The notes beneath the pieces are model-generated. The model did no database searches, had not been told where the DNA came from, and saw nothing but the letters and a program-made list of their open reading frames with translations. From positions 469,870 through 533,869 of the forward strand of contig NZ_JANKHG010000014.1 in the NCBI RefSeq assembly GCF_024623725.1: a DNA stretch of 64,000 nt, in the 5' to 3' direction. This document shows positions 18,497-29,298 of this stretch, one piece after another; position 1 is the first letter of the stretch, and each line of letters starts with the position of its first letter. The translations under genes were made by a program, and so were the position numbers. The stretch comes from Limnobacter parvus (lineage in GTDB: Bacteria; Pseudomonadota; Gammaproteobacteria; Burkholderiales; Burkholderiaceae_B).

Positions 18497-18536
18497 AAAC
18501 CAATCAGCAACACCTCAATTAGAAGCAACACCCCAT

Positions 18537-19256
18537 ATGATCAAGCAGCCTATTTCCAACTGCGATACGAACGCGCCAGTAATTACCGATCAACCGCAAA
18601 TCAACCAATCCGGCAGCACCTCAGTTTCAAGCACGGCAGCAAACCTTGCGAAATCACTGAACGAGGCAAGCTCTGAATTCGACAGTTCCAACACGCAAGT
18701 AACGCCTCAACTTAACAATGTTGAAAGTTGTTTGAACGCAATGATTGCCGTGTTTCATGCACTTTCGAACAGCCACGAAATCAACCTTTATCATGGCAAC
18801 CCAAGCGTGGAAAACTTTGTGTTTCAAGACACGGGTGCTGCGGCTTCGGGGGCGCGTTCACTTAAGGCTTCCTTTCTCAATTCTTTGAGCGTACCTGAAG
18901 CAAAAGTAAACACGCTACGTGCCCACGACGATGTAAAAATTGCCTTGCGTGAATTCGGCGGCCCACTTCTGGTTGCTGCCGAAGTAAATGGGCACCGCAA
19001 ACTGAATATTTTCAAAATGCATTTGGAGTCAGTGGTTAATTTTGCAGACCAAGACGAGCCCAACACCATGGAAAGTGCAGCAACCATGCTGGAGCACCTA
19101 AGTGCATTGGAGCAATTGGTATTGCTAAGCGCAAGAGATTATTCCGTTCTTTCTATTCAACCGTGGGGACCATTGAAAGCAAAAGAAGTACGCCGGGTAT
19201 TTCCAACCGCGTATGGTGAAACAGATCGACCACCGCTGAAAAAACCCCGGCCTTAG
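18537..19256 (+). CDS. Orphan protein with degenerate kinase-loop-like motif (second of pair)
   Basis: About 239 residues from the ATG at 18537; the open frame extends upstream to a TTG at 18429, but that part overlaps the first gene in another frame. The first 60 residues are Ser/Thr/Asn/Gln-rich and probably disordered. The motif near residue 75, FHALSNSHEINLYHGNPSVENF, resembles a protein-kinase catalytic loop with Asn in place of the catalytic Asp and a retained Asn five residues on. The DDVKIALREFGGPLL stretch recalls the 'D.y.lG..l' helix that follows in kinases. The C-terminus is basic and proline-rich (RPPLKKPRP). Only a weak AGAAG precedes the start, so coupling to the first gene, 40 bases upstream, is likely. 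Confidence 0.6.
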   Translation: MIKQPISNCDTNAPVITDQPQINQSGSTSVSSTAANLAKSLNEASSEFDSSNTQVTPQLNNVESCLNAMIAVFHALSNSHEINLYHGNPSVENFVFQDTGAAASGARSLKASFLNSLSVPEAKVNTLRAHDDVKIALREFGGPLLVAAEVNGHRKLNIFKMHLESVVNFADQDEPNTMESAATMLEHLSALEQLVLLSARDYSVLSIQPWGPLKAKEVRRVFPTAYGETDRPPLKKPRP

Positions 19257-19301
19257 AAGCATTGACTAGGCTATCCAATCACCTACGAGATGCCTGAATA
19301 A

Positions 19302-19340
19302 AAAAAGGGGTGGGGCAACAACATTGACCCACCCCTTTTT
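19302..19340. terminator. Bidirectional terminator between the orphan pair and gltD
   Basis: AAAAAGGGGTGGG (19302-19314) and CCCACCCCTTTTT (19328-19340) form a perfect 13-bp stem with a 13-base loop. A T-tract follows on both strands, so it can end both the plus-strand orphan transcript and the minus-strand gltBD transcript. Confidence 0.9.
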
Positions 19341-19358
19341 CCACCAAGTTACTGCGAT

Positions 19359-20846
19359 TTAACGCGGCAATACTGTGGTGCCCATCAAGAACTCGTCTAC
19401 TTCACGGGCGGCCTGACGGCCTTCGCGAATGGCCCACACCACCAAGGATTGACCACGGCGCATGTCGCCTGCAGCGTACACCTTTTCCACATTGGTGCGG
19501 TAGCAGCCCTCACCGTCGGTGGTGGCTTTGGCGTTGCCGCGATTGTCTTTTTCGACACCGAACGCATCCAGAATACTTTTCGCAGGGTTTGTGAAACCCA
19601 TGGCAAACAACACCAAGTCAGCCTCGACCATGAATTCCGAACCTGCAATTTCCTGCATCTTCATTTGGCCGGTGGCTTCGTCTTTTACCCATTCAACTTT
19701 GGCGCACTTGGCTGCTTTTACATTGCCTTTGCCATCGTCAATGAATTCTTTGGTGGTGACCGCCCAGTCGCGTGCCACGCCTTCTTCATGTGAAGAGGAA
19801 GTGCGCATTTTCATGGGCCAGTAAGGCCACACCAAAGGCTTGTTTTCTTCTTCGGGTGGCTGGGGCATCAATTCAATTTGCGTAACCTGTTTGGCACCAT
19901 GGCGGTTGGATGTACCCACGCAGTCGGAGCCCGTGTCGCCACCGCCAATGACCAACACACTTTTCTTCGTGGCCATGATTTGGTCTTTCAACTTGTCGCC
20001 GGCGTTCACGCGGTTTTGCAGTGGCAAAAATTCCATTGCAAAATGAACACCCTTAAGTTGGCGGCCAGGAATTGGCAGGTCGCGCGGTACTTCTGAACCA
20101 CCAGTCAAAATAACAGCGTCAAATTGAGCAGTCAGTTCTTTCGGGGTAATGGTTTCGCGGGCCAGATTGGTAATGCCACCCTCGACCAACTTTTCACCCA
20201 CAAACACGCCAGTTTTGAAGGTGACGCCTTCTGCTTGCATTTGTTCAACACGGCGGTCGATGTGATGCTTTTCCATTTTGAAGTCAGGAATGCCATAGCG
20301 GAGCAATCCACCCACGCGGTCGTTTTTCTCAAACACAGTCACGTCGTGGCCTACGCGCGCCAACTGCTGCGCAGCGGCCATACCTGCGGGGCCTGAGCCC
20401 ACCACAGCCACTTTCTTGCCGGTTTTCTGTACGGGTGCTTGTGGCACCACCCAGTTGTTTTCCCAGCCCTTGTCGATGATCGCGTGCTCAATGCTCTTGA
20501 TGCCGACGGGCTCTTCATGAATACCCAAGGTGCATGCAGCCTCGCAAGGGGCGGGGCAAATGCGGCCTGTGAATTCCGGGAAGTTGTTAGTGCTGTGCAG
20601 GGTGTGCAGCGCCGCCTTCCAGTCTTGTTGGTAAACAAGATCGTTGAAGTCGGGAATGATGTTATTCACCGGGCAACCGTTGTTACAAAACGGAATGCCG
20701 CAGTCCATACAACGCGCGCCCTGAATTTTGGCCTCGTCGTCGTTCAACGTAATCGTGAATTCTTTGTAGTGTTTGACACGTTTTTCAGGCGCCTCGCTGG
20801 CTTCCTTCAAACGCTCAAATTCCATAAATCCTGTGACCTTGCCCAT
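19359..20846 (-). CDS. gltD: Glutamate synthase (NADPH) small subunit
   Basis: A 495-residue beta subunit of NADPH-GOGAT. The N-terminal cysteine cluster [15 protein letters not shown] with CPAPCEAAC farther on binds 4Fe-4S centres. [15 protein letters not shown] near residue 150 is the FAD dinucleotide fold, and [11 protein letters not shown] near 300 is the NADPH fold. The C-terminus has [17 protein letters not shown]. It passes electrons from NADPH to GltB, which makes glutamate from 2-oxoglutarate and glutamine. It lies 28 bases downstream of gltB on the same strand and ends just before a strong bidirectional terminator. The length is typical (about 470-495). Confidence 0.97.
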   Translation of the reverse strand: MGKVTGFMEFERLKEASEAPEKRVKHYKEFTITLNDDEAKIQGARCMDCGIPFCNNGCPVNNIIPDFNDLVYQQDWKAALHTLHSTNNFPEFTGRICPAPCEAACTLGIHEEPVGIKSIEHAIIDKGWENNWVVPQAPVQKTGKKVAVVGSGPAGMAAAQQLARVGHDVTVFEKNDRVGGLLRYGIPDFKMEKHHIDRRVEQMQAEGVTFKTGVFVGEKLVEGGITNLARETITPKELTAQFDAVILTGGSEVPRDLPIPGRQLKGVHFAMEFLPLQNRVNAGDKLKDQIMATKKSVLVIGGGDTGSDCVGTSNRHGAKQVTQIELMPQPPEEENKPLVWPYWPMKMRTSSSHEEGVARDWAVTTKEFIDDGKGNVKAAKCAKVEWVKDEATGQMKMQEIAGSEFMVEADLVLFAMGFTNPAKSILDAFGVEKDNRGNAKATTDGEGCYRTNVEKVYAAGDMRRGQSLVVWAIREGRQAAREVDEFLMGTTVLPR

Positions 20847-20874
20847 TTTTCAAATCCTCATTAACAGGTGGTTC

Positions 20875-23800
20875 TTAAGCGGCGACTGCAGGTTTGGCCT
20901 GCGCTGCCACATACAGTTCTTTCAAGGCGCGACGGTATTCGGTTGGGAATACTTTCACGAACTTCTTGCGCTCGGTGCCCCAGTTTTCCAGAATTTCCTT
21001 GGCACGTTCGCTGCCGGTGTAACGGGCGTGGCGCTCGACCAAACTCTTCAGGATTACTTCGTCGGGCTGGCGGTCTGCACCACGTGCCGGGCTGTGCCAA
21101 ATTTCACGGTTGCCCAGTGCTTCCTGTTCGGTTGCAGGGACCACGTCTTCCAGCTCAACTTGCGCCATGTTGCAACGTTTTGCGAACAAACCATCGATGT
21201 CGTACACATAAGCCATGCCACCGCTCATGCCGGCTGCAAAGTTGCGGCCGGTTTCACCCAACACCACCACGGTACCGCCAGTCATGTATTCGCAACCGTG
21301 GTCGCCAGTGCCTTCAATCACGGCTGCCGCACCTGAATTGCGCACAGCGAAACGTTCGCCTGCCACACCGCTCAGGAATGCTTCACCGGCAATGGCACCG
21401 TACAGCACGGTGTTGCCCACAATCATGTTTTCTTCAGACAAACCGCGGAAGTCGTTGGTTGGGCGCACGATGATTCGACCGCCACTCAAGCCCTTGCCCA
21501 CGTAATCGTTGCCCTCGCCCACCAAGTCAGCGGTTACACCATGCGCCAGGAATGCGCCGAATGATTGACCGGCTGTGCCAGTGAACTGAATGTGAATGGT
21601 GTCGTCTGGCAAGCCAGCGTGGCCATATTTTTTGGCCACTTCGCCAGACAACATGGCACCCGCCGTGCGGTTCACGTTCTTGATCGGGGTAATGAAGGAA
21701 ACACGTTCGCCTTTGTCCAAAGCCGATTTGGCCAACTGGATCAATTTCTGGTCCAGCGCCTTGTCCAGGCCGTGGTCTTGGCTGCCAGTGTGCAACAGCG
21801 GCTCTGTGGTGCCTTCAGGTACCCACAACAAGCGGCTGAAGTCCAGGCCCTTGGCTTTCCAGTGGGTAATGCCTTTGCGCATGTCCAGCAGGTTCGCGCG
21901 GCCAATCAGGTCGTCGAATTTGCGGATGCCCAACTGCGCCATGATTTCGCGCACTTCGTTGGCCACGAAGAAGAAGTAATTCACTACATGCTCAGGCTTG
22001 CCGGTGAACTTCTTGCGAAGTTCCGGGTTTTGTGTGGCAACGCCTACGGGGCAGGTGTTCAAGTGGCACTTGCGCATCATGATGCAGCCTTCAACCACCA
22101 GTGGGGCAGTCGCAAAGCCGAATTCATCAGCGCCCAACATGGCACCAATCACCACGTCGCGGCCGGTTTTCATTTGGCCATCGACCTGCACGCGAATACG
22201 TCCACGCAAACCGTTCAATACCAAGGTTTGCTGTGTTTCAGCCAAACCCAGTTCCCAGTTGGTACCCGCATGCTTGATGGATGAAACAGGCGATGCGCCT
22301 GTACCACCATCTTGACCAGCGATGACCAGGTGGTCGGCCTTGGCCTTCGAAACACCCGCAGCAATGGTACCCACGCCCACTTCAGACACCAGCTTCACGG
22401 AAATGGAAGCCTGTGCATTCACGTTTTTCAGGTCGTGAATAAGCTGGGCCAAATCTTCAATGGAATAAATGTCGTGGTGCGGGGGCGGGGAAATCAAGCC
22501 CACGCCAGGCACGGAATAGCGCAGCTTGCCGATGTAATCGGACACCTTGCCACCGGGCAACTGACCGCCCTCACCAGGCTTGGCACCTTGCGCCATCTTG
22601 ATCTGGATTTGATCTGCGGATGTCAGGTATTCGGCGGTTACGCCGAAACGACCGGAAGCCACCTGTTTGATGCGTGAGCGCAGAGAATCGCCTTTCTTCA
22701 AGGGGAAGTCGGCAACCACCACATCGCCCAATTCGCTTTTCAGCGAGGCACCTTCGCCAATGGGGCCTGTGCCTGGACCAAATTTATCAAGGCCCGCGCG
22801 CAGTTCGGTGCTGTAGCGCTTTTCGTCTTCACCACCTTCACCGGTGTTGCTTTTGCCGCCAATTCGGTTCATGGCCACAGCCAGGGTTGCGTGGGCTTCA
22901 GTCGAAATGGAACCCAGTGACATGGCACCTGTTGCAAAGCGCTTCACGATTTCTTCGACGGCTTCCACTTCTTCAATTGGAATGGCTTTTGAAGGGTCAA
23001 TCTTGAATTCGAACAGACCACGCAAGGTCATGTGGCGCTTGCTTTGATCGTTGATGATCTGCGCATATTCCTTGTAGGTGTTGTAGGTGCCTGAACGTGT
23101 GGCGTGTTGCAATTTTGCAATTGCATCGGGGGTCCACATGTGTTCCTCGCCGCGAGTGCGCCAGGCGTATTCGCCACCTGCATCCAAGGCGCCAGCCAAC
23201 ACAGGGTCGGGGCTGAATGCGGACTGGTGAACTCGAATGGCTTCCTCGGCCACTTCAAACACGCCAATGCCTTCTACCTTGGTGGGTGTGCCGGCAAAGT
23301 ACGCATCAATGAAGGCCTGGTTCAAACCAACGGCTTCAAAAATTTGCGCGCCTGTGTAGCTCATGTAAGTGGAAATGCCCATCTTGGACATCACTTTCAT
23401 CAAGCCCTTGCCCACCGCCTTAATGTAGTTGTACACCGCTTTTTCAGGGCTTAAATCGCCGGGCAAACCTTTGCTCATTTCAGCAATGGTTTCCATGGCC
23501 AGGTAGGGGTGCACGGCTTCTGCACCGTAACCCGCCAGCAAGGCAAAATGGTGGGTTTCACGGGCTGAACCGGTTTCAACCACCAAGCCAGTCGAGGTAC
23601 GCAGACCCACTTTCACCAGGTGCTGGTGAATGGCAGACACTGCCAGCAACGCTGGAATGGCCACGTTGTCGCGGCTCATCATGCGGTCGGTGATGATCAG
23701 CACGTTCACGCCCTGCTTCACCGCATCGCGGGCCTCAGCACACAGTGATGCAATGCGTGCTTCAATGCCTTCCTTACCCCAAGCGACGGGATAGCAAATG

Positions 23801-25599
23801 TTCAGTTCATGGCTGGTGAACTTGCCGCCAGTGAAGGCTTCAATGTTGCGGATCTTCGCCATGTCTTTTGATGTGAGCACAGGCTGTGACACTTCGAGGC
23901 GCATGGGCGGGTTGATGTTGTTCAGATCAAGCAGGTTGGGCTTGGGGCCGATGAAGCTGTTCAGGCTCATCACCAGGTTTTCACGAATCGGATCGATTGG
24001 TGGGTTGGTCACCTGTGCGAACAACTGCTTGAAGTAGTTGTACAGCGGCTTAAGCTTGTTGGACATCACGGCCAATGGGCTGTCGTTGCCCATAGAGCCG
24101 GTGGCTTCCTCGCCGTTTTGCAGCATGGGGGCCATCAGGAATTTCAGGTCTTCCTGCGTGTAACCAAAGGCCTGCTGGCGATCCAGCAAGGTTTCAAGCG
24201 GCTCGATGGGTTCGGGTTTGCCTTCCACTTCGTCCAGCTTCACGCGAATGGTGTCGATCCACTGCTTGTAGGGCTTGCCGGCGCTAAGCTGGTTCTTCAA
24301 CTCGTCGTCGTTGATAATGCGGCCCGCTTCCATGTCGATCAGGAACATTTTGCCGGGCTGTAAGCGCCACTTTTTCACAATCTTGCTTTCAGGAATCGGC
24401 AAGGTGCCTGATTCCGAAGCCATCACCACCAAATCATCTTCAGTCACGATGTAACGCGCGGGGCGCAGGCCGTTGCGGTCAAGCGTAGCGCCAATCTGTT
24501 TGCCATCAGTAAACGCCATGGCGGCAGGGCCGTCCCAGGGTTCCATCATGGCGGCGTGGTATTCATAGAAGGCGCGGCGGTTGTCATCCATCAATGTGTG
24601 CTGTTCCCAGGCTTCGGGCACCATCATCATCATGGCTTGCGCAATTGGGTAGCCCGCCATCACCAACAGTTCCAGGCAGTTGTCGAAACAGGCTGTATCT
24701 GACTGACCTTCGAAAATCAGTGGGTACAGCTTTTGCAGGTCGTCGCCCAACACGGCACTTTTCATCACGCCTTCACGTGCGCGCATCCAGTTGAAGTTGC
24801 CCTTCACGGTGTTGATTTCGCCGTTGTGCGCCAACATGCGGTACGGGTGAGCCAACGGCCATTCAGGGAATGTGTTGGTGGAAAAACGCTGGTGAACCAG
24901 AGCCAATGCCGACACACAGCGTGGGTCTTTCAAATCAAGGTAGTACTCGCCAACCTGGTTGGCCAGCAACAAGCCCTTGTACACAATGGTACGGGCGCTC
25001 ATGGAGGGGCTGAAGTATTCAGTGCCGTGCGCCAGGTTCAGGTTCTTGATGGCGTGCACGGCGCGTTTGCGGATTACATACAGTTTGCGTTCCAGCGCGT
25101 CGGTCACCATGATGTCGCGGCCACGGCCCACGAACACTTGGCGAATCACGGGTTCTTTCAAGCGCACGGTGGGGCTCATTGGCATGTCGGCATTCACCGG
25201 CACATCACGCCAGCCCAGCAACACTTGGCCCTCAGCTTTCACAGCGCGCTCAATTTCCTGTTCGCAGGCGATGCGGGAAGCAGTCTCTTTCGGCAAAAAC
25301 AACATGCCCACGCCGTATTCGCCAGCGGGCGGCAGTGTTATGCCCTGCTTGGCCATTTCTTCACGGAAAAAGGCGTCGGGAATTTGAATCAGTATGCCCG
25401 CACCGTCGCCCATCAGTGGGTCGGCACCCACGGCACCACGGTGGTCCAGATTTTCAAGAATTTTCAGGCCGCTTGCAATGATGTCATGCGTTCGCTTGCC
25501 TTTGATGTGCGCCACAAAACCAACGCCACAGGCGTCGTGTTCGTTGCTGGCGGAGTACATGCCTTTTTCTTCGGCAATCTTTCTGATGTCTTGTTGCAT
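20875..25599 (-). CDS. gltB: Glutamate synthase (NADPH) large subunit
   Basis: A 1574-residue alpha subunit. After a short propeptide the class II glutaminase domain starts at Cys24 in [17 protein letters not shown]; cleavage before this Cys exposes the nucleophile. The central domain is followed by the FMN/2-oxoglutarate site with [12 protein letters not shown] and a [15 protein letters not shown] loop. The 3Fe-4S cluster region is [19 protein letters not shown]. The C-terminal beta-helix has [20 protein letters not shown] and [21 protein letters not shown]. Ammonia from glutamine is channelled to 2-oxoglutarate. All expected blocks are present and the length is normal. It is the first gene of gltBD; the RAYT-like gene upstream is separated by about 150 bases with REP-like palindromes. 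Confidence 0.98.
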   Translation of the reverse strand: MQQDIRKIAEEKGMYSASNEHDACGVGFVAHIKGKRTHDIIASGLKILENLDHRGAVGADPLMGDGAGILIQIPDAFFREEMAKQGITLPPAGEYGVGMLFLPKETASRIACEQEIERAVKAEGQVLLGWRDVPVNADMPMSPTVRLKEPVIRQVFVGRGRDIMVTDALERKLYVIRKRAVHAIKNLNLAHGTEYFSPSMSARTIVYKGLLLANQVGEYYLDLKDPRCVSALALVHQRFSTNTFPEWPLAHPYRMLAHNGEINTVKGNFNWMRAREGVMKSAVLGDDLQKLYPLIFEGQSDTACFDNCLELLVMAGYPIAQAMMMMVPEAWEQHTLMDDNRRAFYEYHAAMMEPWDGPAAMAFTDGKQIGATLDRNGLRPARYIVTEDDLVVMASESGTLPIPESKIVKKWRLQPGKMFLIDMEAGRIINDDELKNQLSAGKPYKQWIDTIRVKLDEVEGKPEPIEPLETLLDRQQAFGYTQEDLKFLMAPMLQNGEEATGSMGNDSPLAVMSNKLKPLYNYFKQLFAQVTNPPIDPIRENLVMSLNSFIGPKPNLLDLNNINPPMRLEVSQPVLTSKDMAKIRNIEAFTGGKFTSHELNICYPVAWGKEGIEARIASLCAEARDAVKQGVNVLIITDRMMSRDNVAIPALLAVSAIHQHLVKVGLRTSTGLVVETGSARETHHFALLAGYGAEAVHPYLAMETIAEMSKGLPGDLSPEKAVYNYIKAVGKGLMKVMSKMGISTYMSYTGAQIFEAVGLNQAFIDAYFAGTPTKVEGIGVFEVAEEAIRVHQSAFSPDPVLAGALDAGGEYAWRTRGEEHMWTPDAIAKLQHATRSGTYNTYKEYAQIINDQSKRHMTLRGLFEFKIDPSKAIPIEEVEAVEEIVKRFATGAMSLGSISTEAHATLAVAMNRIGGKSNTGEGGEDEKRYSTELRAGLDKFGPGTGPIGEGASLKSELGDVVVADFPLKKGDSLRSRIKQVASGRFGVTAEYLTSADQIQIKMAQGAKPGEGGQLPGGKVSDYIGKLRYSVPGVGLISPPPHHDIYSIEDLAQLIHDLKNVNAQASISVKLVSEVGVGTIAAGVSKAKADHLVIAGQDGGTGASPVSSIKHAGTNWELGLAETQQTLVLNGLRGRIRVQVDGQMKTGRDVVIGAMLGADEFGFATAPLVVEGCIMMRKCHLNTCPVGVATQNPELRKKFTGKPEHVVNYFFFVANEVREIMAQLGIRKFDDLIGRANLLDMRKGITHWKAKGLDFSRLLWVPEGTTEPLLHTGSQDHGLDKALDQKLIQLAKSALDKGERVSFITPIKNVNRTAGAMLSGEVAKKYGHAGLPDDTIHIQFTGTAGQSFGAFLAHGVTADLVGEGNDYVGKGLSGGRIIVRPTNDFRGLSEENMIVGNTVLYGAIAGEAFLSGVAGERFAVRNSGAAAVIEGTGDHGCEYMTGGTVVVLGETGRNFAAGMSGGMAYVYDIDGLFAKRCNMAQVELEDVVPATEQEALGNREIWHSPARGADRQPDEVILKSLVERHARYTGSERAKEILENWGTERKKFVKVFPTEYRRALKELYVAAQAKPAVAA

Positions 25600-25663
25600 G
25601 GAGAAGCCCCTGATTTCGGTACGTTGGACACTTTACTGCACCGCCGCAAGATTCTCAAGGAAA

Positions 25664-25724
25664 ATAAAAGGGGTCTGACCCTATTTATAAAACCCCACCA
25701 AAAACTAGGGTCATAAAATAGGGA
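25664..25724. repeat. REP-like imperfect palindromes beside the RAYT-like gene
   Basis: A 25-base near-palindrome at 25664-25688 is centred on GGGTCTGACCC, with flanking ATAAA and TTTAT arms. Shortly after come TAGGGTC (25706-25712) and AAATAGGG (25716-25723), which are inverted copies of parts of it. GGGTC/GACCC palindromes are commonly found next to REP-associated tyrosine transposase genes, and this one lies just after such a gene. It could also help end the aroK-dgt transcript. Confidence 0.5.
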
Positions 25725-25748
25725 CATACAAAAATTTGCCGCACTTGT

Positions 25749-26450
25749 TTAGTGCTTTTGCGCTGCTTTCGCGGGCCGCCCACGTGGCCGTGGACGCACC
25801 GGCCGATTCGCAAGGTCCTGAATTTGCGTGCAAAAAGCATCGTCACTCCACAGCCAGCCTTTTTGCAGGCACTCTGAAATGTCTGCACAGTCCCTTTCAC
25901 TCAAACCAGGTTCACTAAACTGCCGGTAGCGGCTTTGGCGCTCGAAGGGGGTGTTGCCGAGTTGCCAGTAGATAGGCAAATCAAGCAACCATGCCTCATT
26001 CACCACACCGGCATGGGCAGCAAAACTGCTCCAGGGGTAGGTGGCCAGGTCAGGGGCGCCAGTGGCACGGGCAGCCAGCTGCTCGACAAAAAGGCAGGCT
26101 TTCAGGCTGCGCAAGCCGGGTTGAATCACTGTGGATTTAAAACGCGGTTCCCACAGTGCGCTTGAGTTGATCTGCTGTATCTGCCGTACTGCATGTGAAA
26201 AATGCCGGTTCAGGTTTTGCACAAAGCGCCCCACTTTTGCCGCATCGGGTGCTGTAATCATCAGCAAAGCGCCCGTGGGCACCAGGCAATAGGCATGCAG
26301 GGCAACGCCCTCTTCATTGGCGCTTTCAGGCAACTGGGCATGAAACAGGGAAAAAGCGTCTCGGGTTTTGAACACCTCTTGCCCTGCAATACCTTGCAAT
26401 TCCAGCACCATGGGGCATTCAGGAATAAATAAGCGGGCTTGGCGGGCCAT
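25749..26450 (-). CDS. REP-associated tyrosine transposase (RAYT / Y1_Tnp)-like protein, catalytic residues lost
   Basis: A 233-residue protein whose frame of landmarks matches the IS200-like Y1 family: MARQARLFIPECP start, a LWEPRFKSTVI block (usual LWEGRYKS), TYPWSSFAAHAG (usual YPWSSY.AH) and a basic RPRGRPAKAAQKH tail. The HUH site, normally Y-x-L-M-P-N-H-x-H, reads YCLVPTGALLMIT, so both histidines are gone. The helix that normally carries the catalytic tyrosine reads KACLFVEQLAARA, with Phe there. It is therefore predicted unable to cut DNA, and may be a domesticated binding protein or a slowly decaying relic. The frame is intact. It is 11 bases downstream of dgt in the aroK-aroB-dgt transcript. 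Confidence 0.72.
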   Translation of the reverse strand: MARQARLFIPECPMVLELQGIAGQEVFKTRDAFSLFHAQLPESANEEGVALHAYCLVPTGALLMITAPDAAKVGRFVQNLNRHFSHAVRQIQQINSSALWEPRFKSTVIQPGLRSLKACLFVEQLAARATGAPDLATYPWSSFAAHAGVVNEAWLLDLPIYWQLGNTPFERQSRYRQFSEPGLSERDCADISECLQKGWLWSDDAFCTQIQDLANRPVRPRPRGRPAKAAQKH

Positions 26451-26461
26451 GCAAGATCGCC

Positions 26462-27598
26462 TTAAAACTGCAAGCCGGGCACGGTCAGGCGTTGGTGCTC
26501 TTTCATGGCGTAACGGTCGGTCATGCCTGCGATGTAATCGGCAATGGCGCGAGGTATGTTCATTTCAGAGCGGCGGTAAAACTGCGGGGGAAGCAGTCGG
26601 GGATCTTCCATAAAAATATGAAACAATTCTTGCACCACACGGCGTGCCTTCAGGGTGGCACGCAACACCTGGTAGTGCTGGTACAGTTCTTTGCGCAAAA
26701 ACACCTTCAGCTCGTGGTTCAGCTCGGCCATTTCTGCGCTAAAACCGATTAGTTTGTCAGCCAACTGCACATCCGCCACGCTGGTGGGCCTGATTTGCTG
26801 AATGCGGCGGTCTGACTCATGCAGTAAATCCTGCACCAAGGCGTTAATAATGCCGCGCACAATTTCATGAATCAAGCGGCGACCATCAATGTTGGGATCC
26901 CGGGTTTTAACACGGTCCAAATGCATTTTAAACAGCGGTACCTCGGCAGTTTGTTCCAGCGTAATCAAGCCGGAACGCAGACCATCGTCAATGTCGTGGT
27001 TGTTGTAAGCAATTTCGTCGGCCAGGTTGGTAACCTGTGCTTCAAGCACAGGGCGTCGATTGCTTAAAAAGCGGTCCGCCACCTCGCCCAGCTTCTCAGC
27101 ATTGGGCCGAGAGCAGTGTTTCAAAATACTTTCACGGGTTTCAAAACACAAATTCAAGCCATTGAAACTGGCGTATTTTTCTTCTAGTTCATCCACCACC
27201 CGCAGGCTTTGCAAGTTGTGCTCAAAACCACCGTGGGGCGCCATACATTCATTCAATGCGTCTTGCCCGGCGTGCCCAAAGGGTGTGTGGCCCAAGTCGT
27301 GGGCCAGTGCAACAGCTTCGGTGAGTTCTTCATTCAAACCCAAATTGCGGGAAATACTGCGCGCAATTTGTGCCACTTCCAGACTGTGGGTAAGGCGGGT
27401 GCGATACAAATCCCCCTCGGTGTTCACAAACACCTGGGTTTTGTATTCCAGTCGACGAAATGCCGCACTGTGGATAATTCGATCGCGATCACGTTCAAAT
27501 TCGGTGCGGCCTTCCGGGCTTTTTTCAGGGTGCAGCCGGCCACGCGTGTTGGCAGAACTGACAGCATAAGGGGCCAAACTGAGTTCGAAGTTGCGCAC
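26462..27598 (-). CDS. dgt: Deoxyguanosinetriphosphate triphosphohydrolase-like protein
   Basis: A 378-residue HD-domain enzyme of the dGTPase-like type. The metal site is [12 protein letters not shown] around residue 68 and [14 protein letters not shown] about 30 residues on, with a distal DDGLRSGLI Asp helix. [12 protein letters not shown] and RTRLTH are characteristic of this type. It hydrolyses dNTPs to the nucleoside and triphosphate and helps adjust dNTP pools. The start is GTG, two bases after the aroB stop, with a purine-rich GGGGGCAGGGGA inside the aroB end as ribosome site. The aroK-aroB-dgt order is common in Burkholderiales. It is shorter than E. coli Dgt (about 505), as is normal for this subfamily. 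Confidence 0.92.
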   Translation of the reverse strand: MRNFELSLAPYAVSSANTRGRLHPEKSPEGRTEFERDRDRIIHSAAFRRLEYKTQVFVNTEGDLYRTRLTHSLEVAQIARSISRNLGLNEELTEAVALAHDLGHTPFGHAGQDALNECMAPHGGFEHNLQSLRVVDELEEKYASFNGLNLCFETRESILKHCSRPNAEKLGEVADRFLSNRRPVLEAQVTNLADEIAYNNHDIDDGLRSGLITLEQTAEVPLFKMHLDRVKTRDPNIDGRRLIHEIVRGIINALVQDLLHESDRRIQQIRPTSVADVQLADKLIGFSAEMAELNHELKVFLRKELYQHYQVLRATLKARRVVQELFHIFMEDPRLLPPQFYRRSEMNIPRAIADYIAGMTDRYAMKEHQRLTVPGLQF

Positions 27599-27600
27599 GG

Positions 27601-28695
27601 TTAGTCCCCTGCCCCCAATTCTTGTAAGGTTTGCCTTACCAGTGTGTCATCGGCGGGCGAGGTTGAAGCTCCGCCCAAACCGTTCAGTAACACGTATTTA
27701 ATCGAACCTGAATCGGCTTTTTTATCATGCGCCATCAGCTCCATGAACCTGTCCACGCCCATCCGCGGCGGCAAGGCCGGCAGGCGAGCGTCAATCACGA
27801 CTTTTGTCAGGCGTGCAGATTCTGCTGCCGTCAGGCGACCCATGCGGCGGCACAAGTCGGCCGCAATCACCATGCCGCAACCCACCGCCTCGCCGTGGTA
27901 CCACTGACCATAACCCATGCCCGCTTCAATCGCGTGGCCAAAAGTATGGCCAAAATTCAGAATGGCACGTATGCCGCCTTCACGCTCGTCCTTGCTCACC
28001 ACATCCGCCTTGATCTCGCATGAACGCTTCACCACCTGCGCCAACAGCCCGGGATCGCGATTCAGCAAGCTGGGCATATTGGCTTCAACCATGTCCAGAT
28101 ACGCGGAGTCGGCAATCGCTCCATGCTTGATGATTTCCGCCAATCCGCAGCTCAATTCGCGATCAGGCAGGGTGTTCAACGTTGAAATATCGGTGACCAC
28201 CATTTGCGGCTGGTAAAACGCGCCAATCATGTTTTTGCCCAGCGGGTGGTTAATCCCGGTTTTACCACCCACGGAACTGTCGACCTGGCTAAGCAAGGTA
28301 GTGGGCACTTGGATGAAGGGAATACCGCGCATAAACGCCGAGGCAGCAAAGCCACCCATGTCGCCAATTACCCCACCACCCAGTGCCACCAATACGGTTT
28401 TACGGTCGCAGTGGTGTTGCAGCAGGGCATCGAACACCAATTGAAGTGTTGGCCAGTCCTTGAATTCTTCACCATCAGGCAAAATAACAGTGTGTACAAC
28501 CTTGGCCCCCGCTTGGATCAAACTGCCTTTCAACTGCGCGGCATACAGCGGCCCCACCGTGGTGTTGGTACAAATCATGACCACCATGCCAGCCACATGG
28601 GGCAGAAAAAGCTCGGCTTGCCCCAACAGGCCCGCACCAATATGAATTGGGTAGCTGCGATCGCCTAAATCAACTTCAAGGGTGTATCGACTCAT
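27601..28695 (-). CDS. aroB: 3-dehydroquinate synthase
   Basis: A 364-residue enzyme of the shikimate pathway that turns DAHP into 3-dehydroquinate using NAD and a divalent metal. The NAD-binding [14 protein letters not shown] lies near residue 105 and [20 protein letters not shown] near 130. Zinc ligands sit in [19 protein letters not shown] and [11 protein letters not shown]. All catalytic blocks are intact. The start ATG overlaps the aroK stop by four bases and the stop is two bases before dgt, so aroK, aroB and dgt form one tightly coupled unit downstream of pilQ. Confidence 0.97.
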   Translation of the reverse strand: MSRYTLEVDLGDRSYPIHIGAGLLGQAELFLPHVAGMVVMICTNTTVGPLYAAQLKGSLIQAGAKVVHTVILPDGEEFKDWPTLQLVFDALLQHHCDRKTVLVALGGGVIGDMGGFAASAFMRGIPFIQVPTTLLSQVDSSVGGKTGINHPLGKNMIGAFYQPQMVVTDISTLNTLPDRELSCGLAEIIKHGAIADSAYLDMVEANMPSLLNRDPGLLAQVVKRSCEIKADVVSKDEREGGIRAILNFGHTFGHAIEAGMGYGQWYHGEAVGCGMVIAADLCRRMGRLTAAESARLTKVVIDARLPALPPRMGVDRFMELMAHDKKADSGSIKYVLLNGLGGASTSPADDTLVRQTLQELGAGD

Positions 28696-29249
28696 TCTGT
28701 TCCAGTGGCCTTCTGTTCAGTGGGGGGTATTTTCTGGCCCAATTCTAAAGCAAGACTGATTTTATTCACGATTTGGTACACAGGTTGGCGCCCGGTTTCA
28801 ACCACCACGTCGGCACATTCCTTGTACAAAGGCAGGCGGTTGGCAAGCAGCTCTTCAATCTTTTTACGGGGGTTTGGGCCTTGAAGCAGGGGTCTGTTTT
28901 TATCAAGCCGCGTGCGCTGATAAAGTTCTGTAGCAGATGCGCTAAGGTACACCACCGAGCCAATTTGCTTCAGCAGGGCGCGGTTTTCTTCAGCGAGTAC
29001 AATTCCGCCGCCGGTGGCAATCACCTGGCGCTCTTTGCCAACGAAGCTGGCCAGTGCCGTCGACTCGCGTCGACGAAAACCGGCCTCGCCTTCGATTTCG
29101 AAAATAACAGGAATGCTGACACCCGTTTGATGCTCGATCAGGTGATCGGTGTCAGTGAATTCCCAGGACAGATGCTTGGCCAAGGCCTTGCCGACTGTGC
29201 TTTTGCCGGCTCCCATCATGCCCACCAGCACAATGCATTGATTGGACAC
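28692..29249 (-). CDS. aroK: Shikimate kinase
   Basis: A 185-residue kinase that phosphorylates shikimate at O3 with ATP. Walker [13 protein letters not shown] lies near residue 9, followed by the DTD substrate motif (FTDTDHLIE), [18 protein letters not shown] and the RPLLQG lid. The start is GTG, with ACGAAG upstream as a modest ribosome site; no ATG alternative precedes the P-loop. It follows pilQ by 49 bases, and the pilMNOPQ-aroK-aroB order is conserved in beta- and gammaproteobacteria. The Lys/Glu-rich C-terminal extension of about 15 residues is unremarkable. Confidence 0.97.
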   Translation of the reverse strand: MSNQCIVLVGMMGAGKSTVGKALAKHLSWEFTDTDHLIEHQTGVSIPVIFEIEGEAGFRRRESTALASFVGKERQVIATGGGIVLAEENRALLKQIGSVVYLSASATELYQRTRLDKNRPLLQGPNPRKKIEELLANRLPLYKECADVVVETGRQPVYQIVNKISLALELGQKIPPTEQKATGTE

Positions 29250-29298
29250 TTCGTTAAATCTTCGTGAACGATCAAATCATTGTACGGTAAAGCTTGTG

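Noticed and set aside
18429..18536. Upstream extension of the second orphan gene from a TTG
   Set aside because: It overlaps the end of the first orphan gene in another frame and lacks a ribosome site; the ATG at 18537 is simpler.
24733..25716. A 327-codon open frame on the plus strand opposite gltB
   Set aside because: It is antisense to a fully conserved gltB, is His/Gln/Ala-rich as expected from a mirrored coding frame, and shows no recognisable motif.
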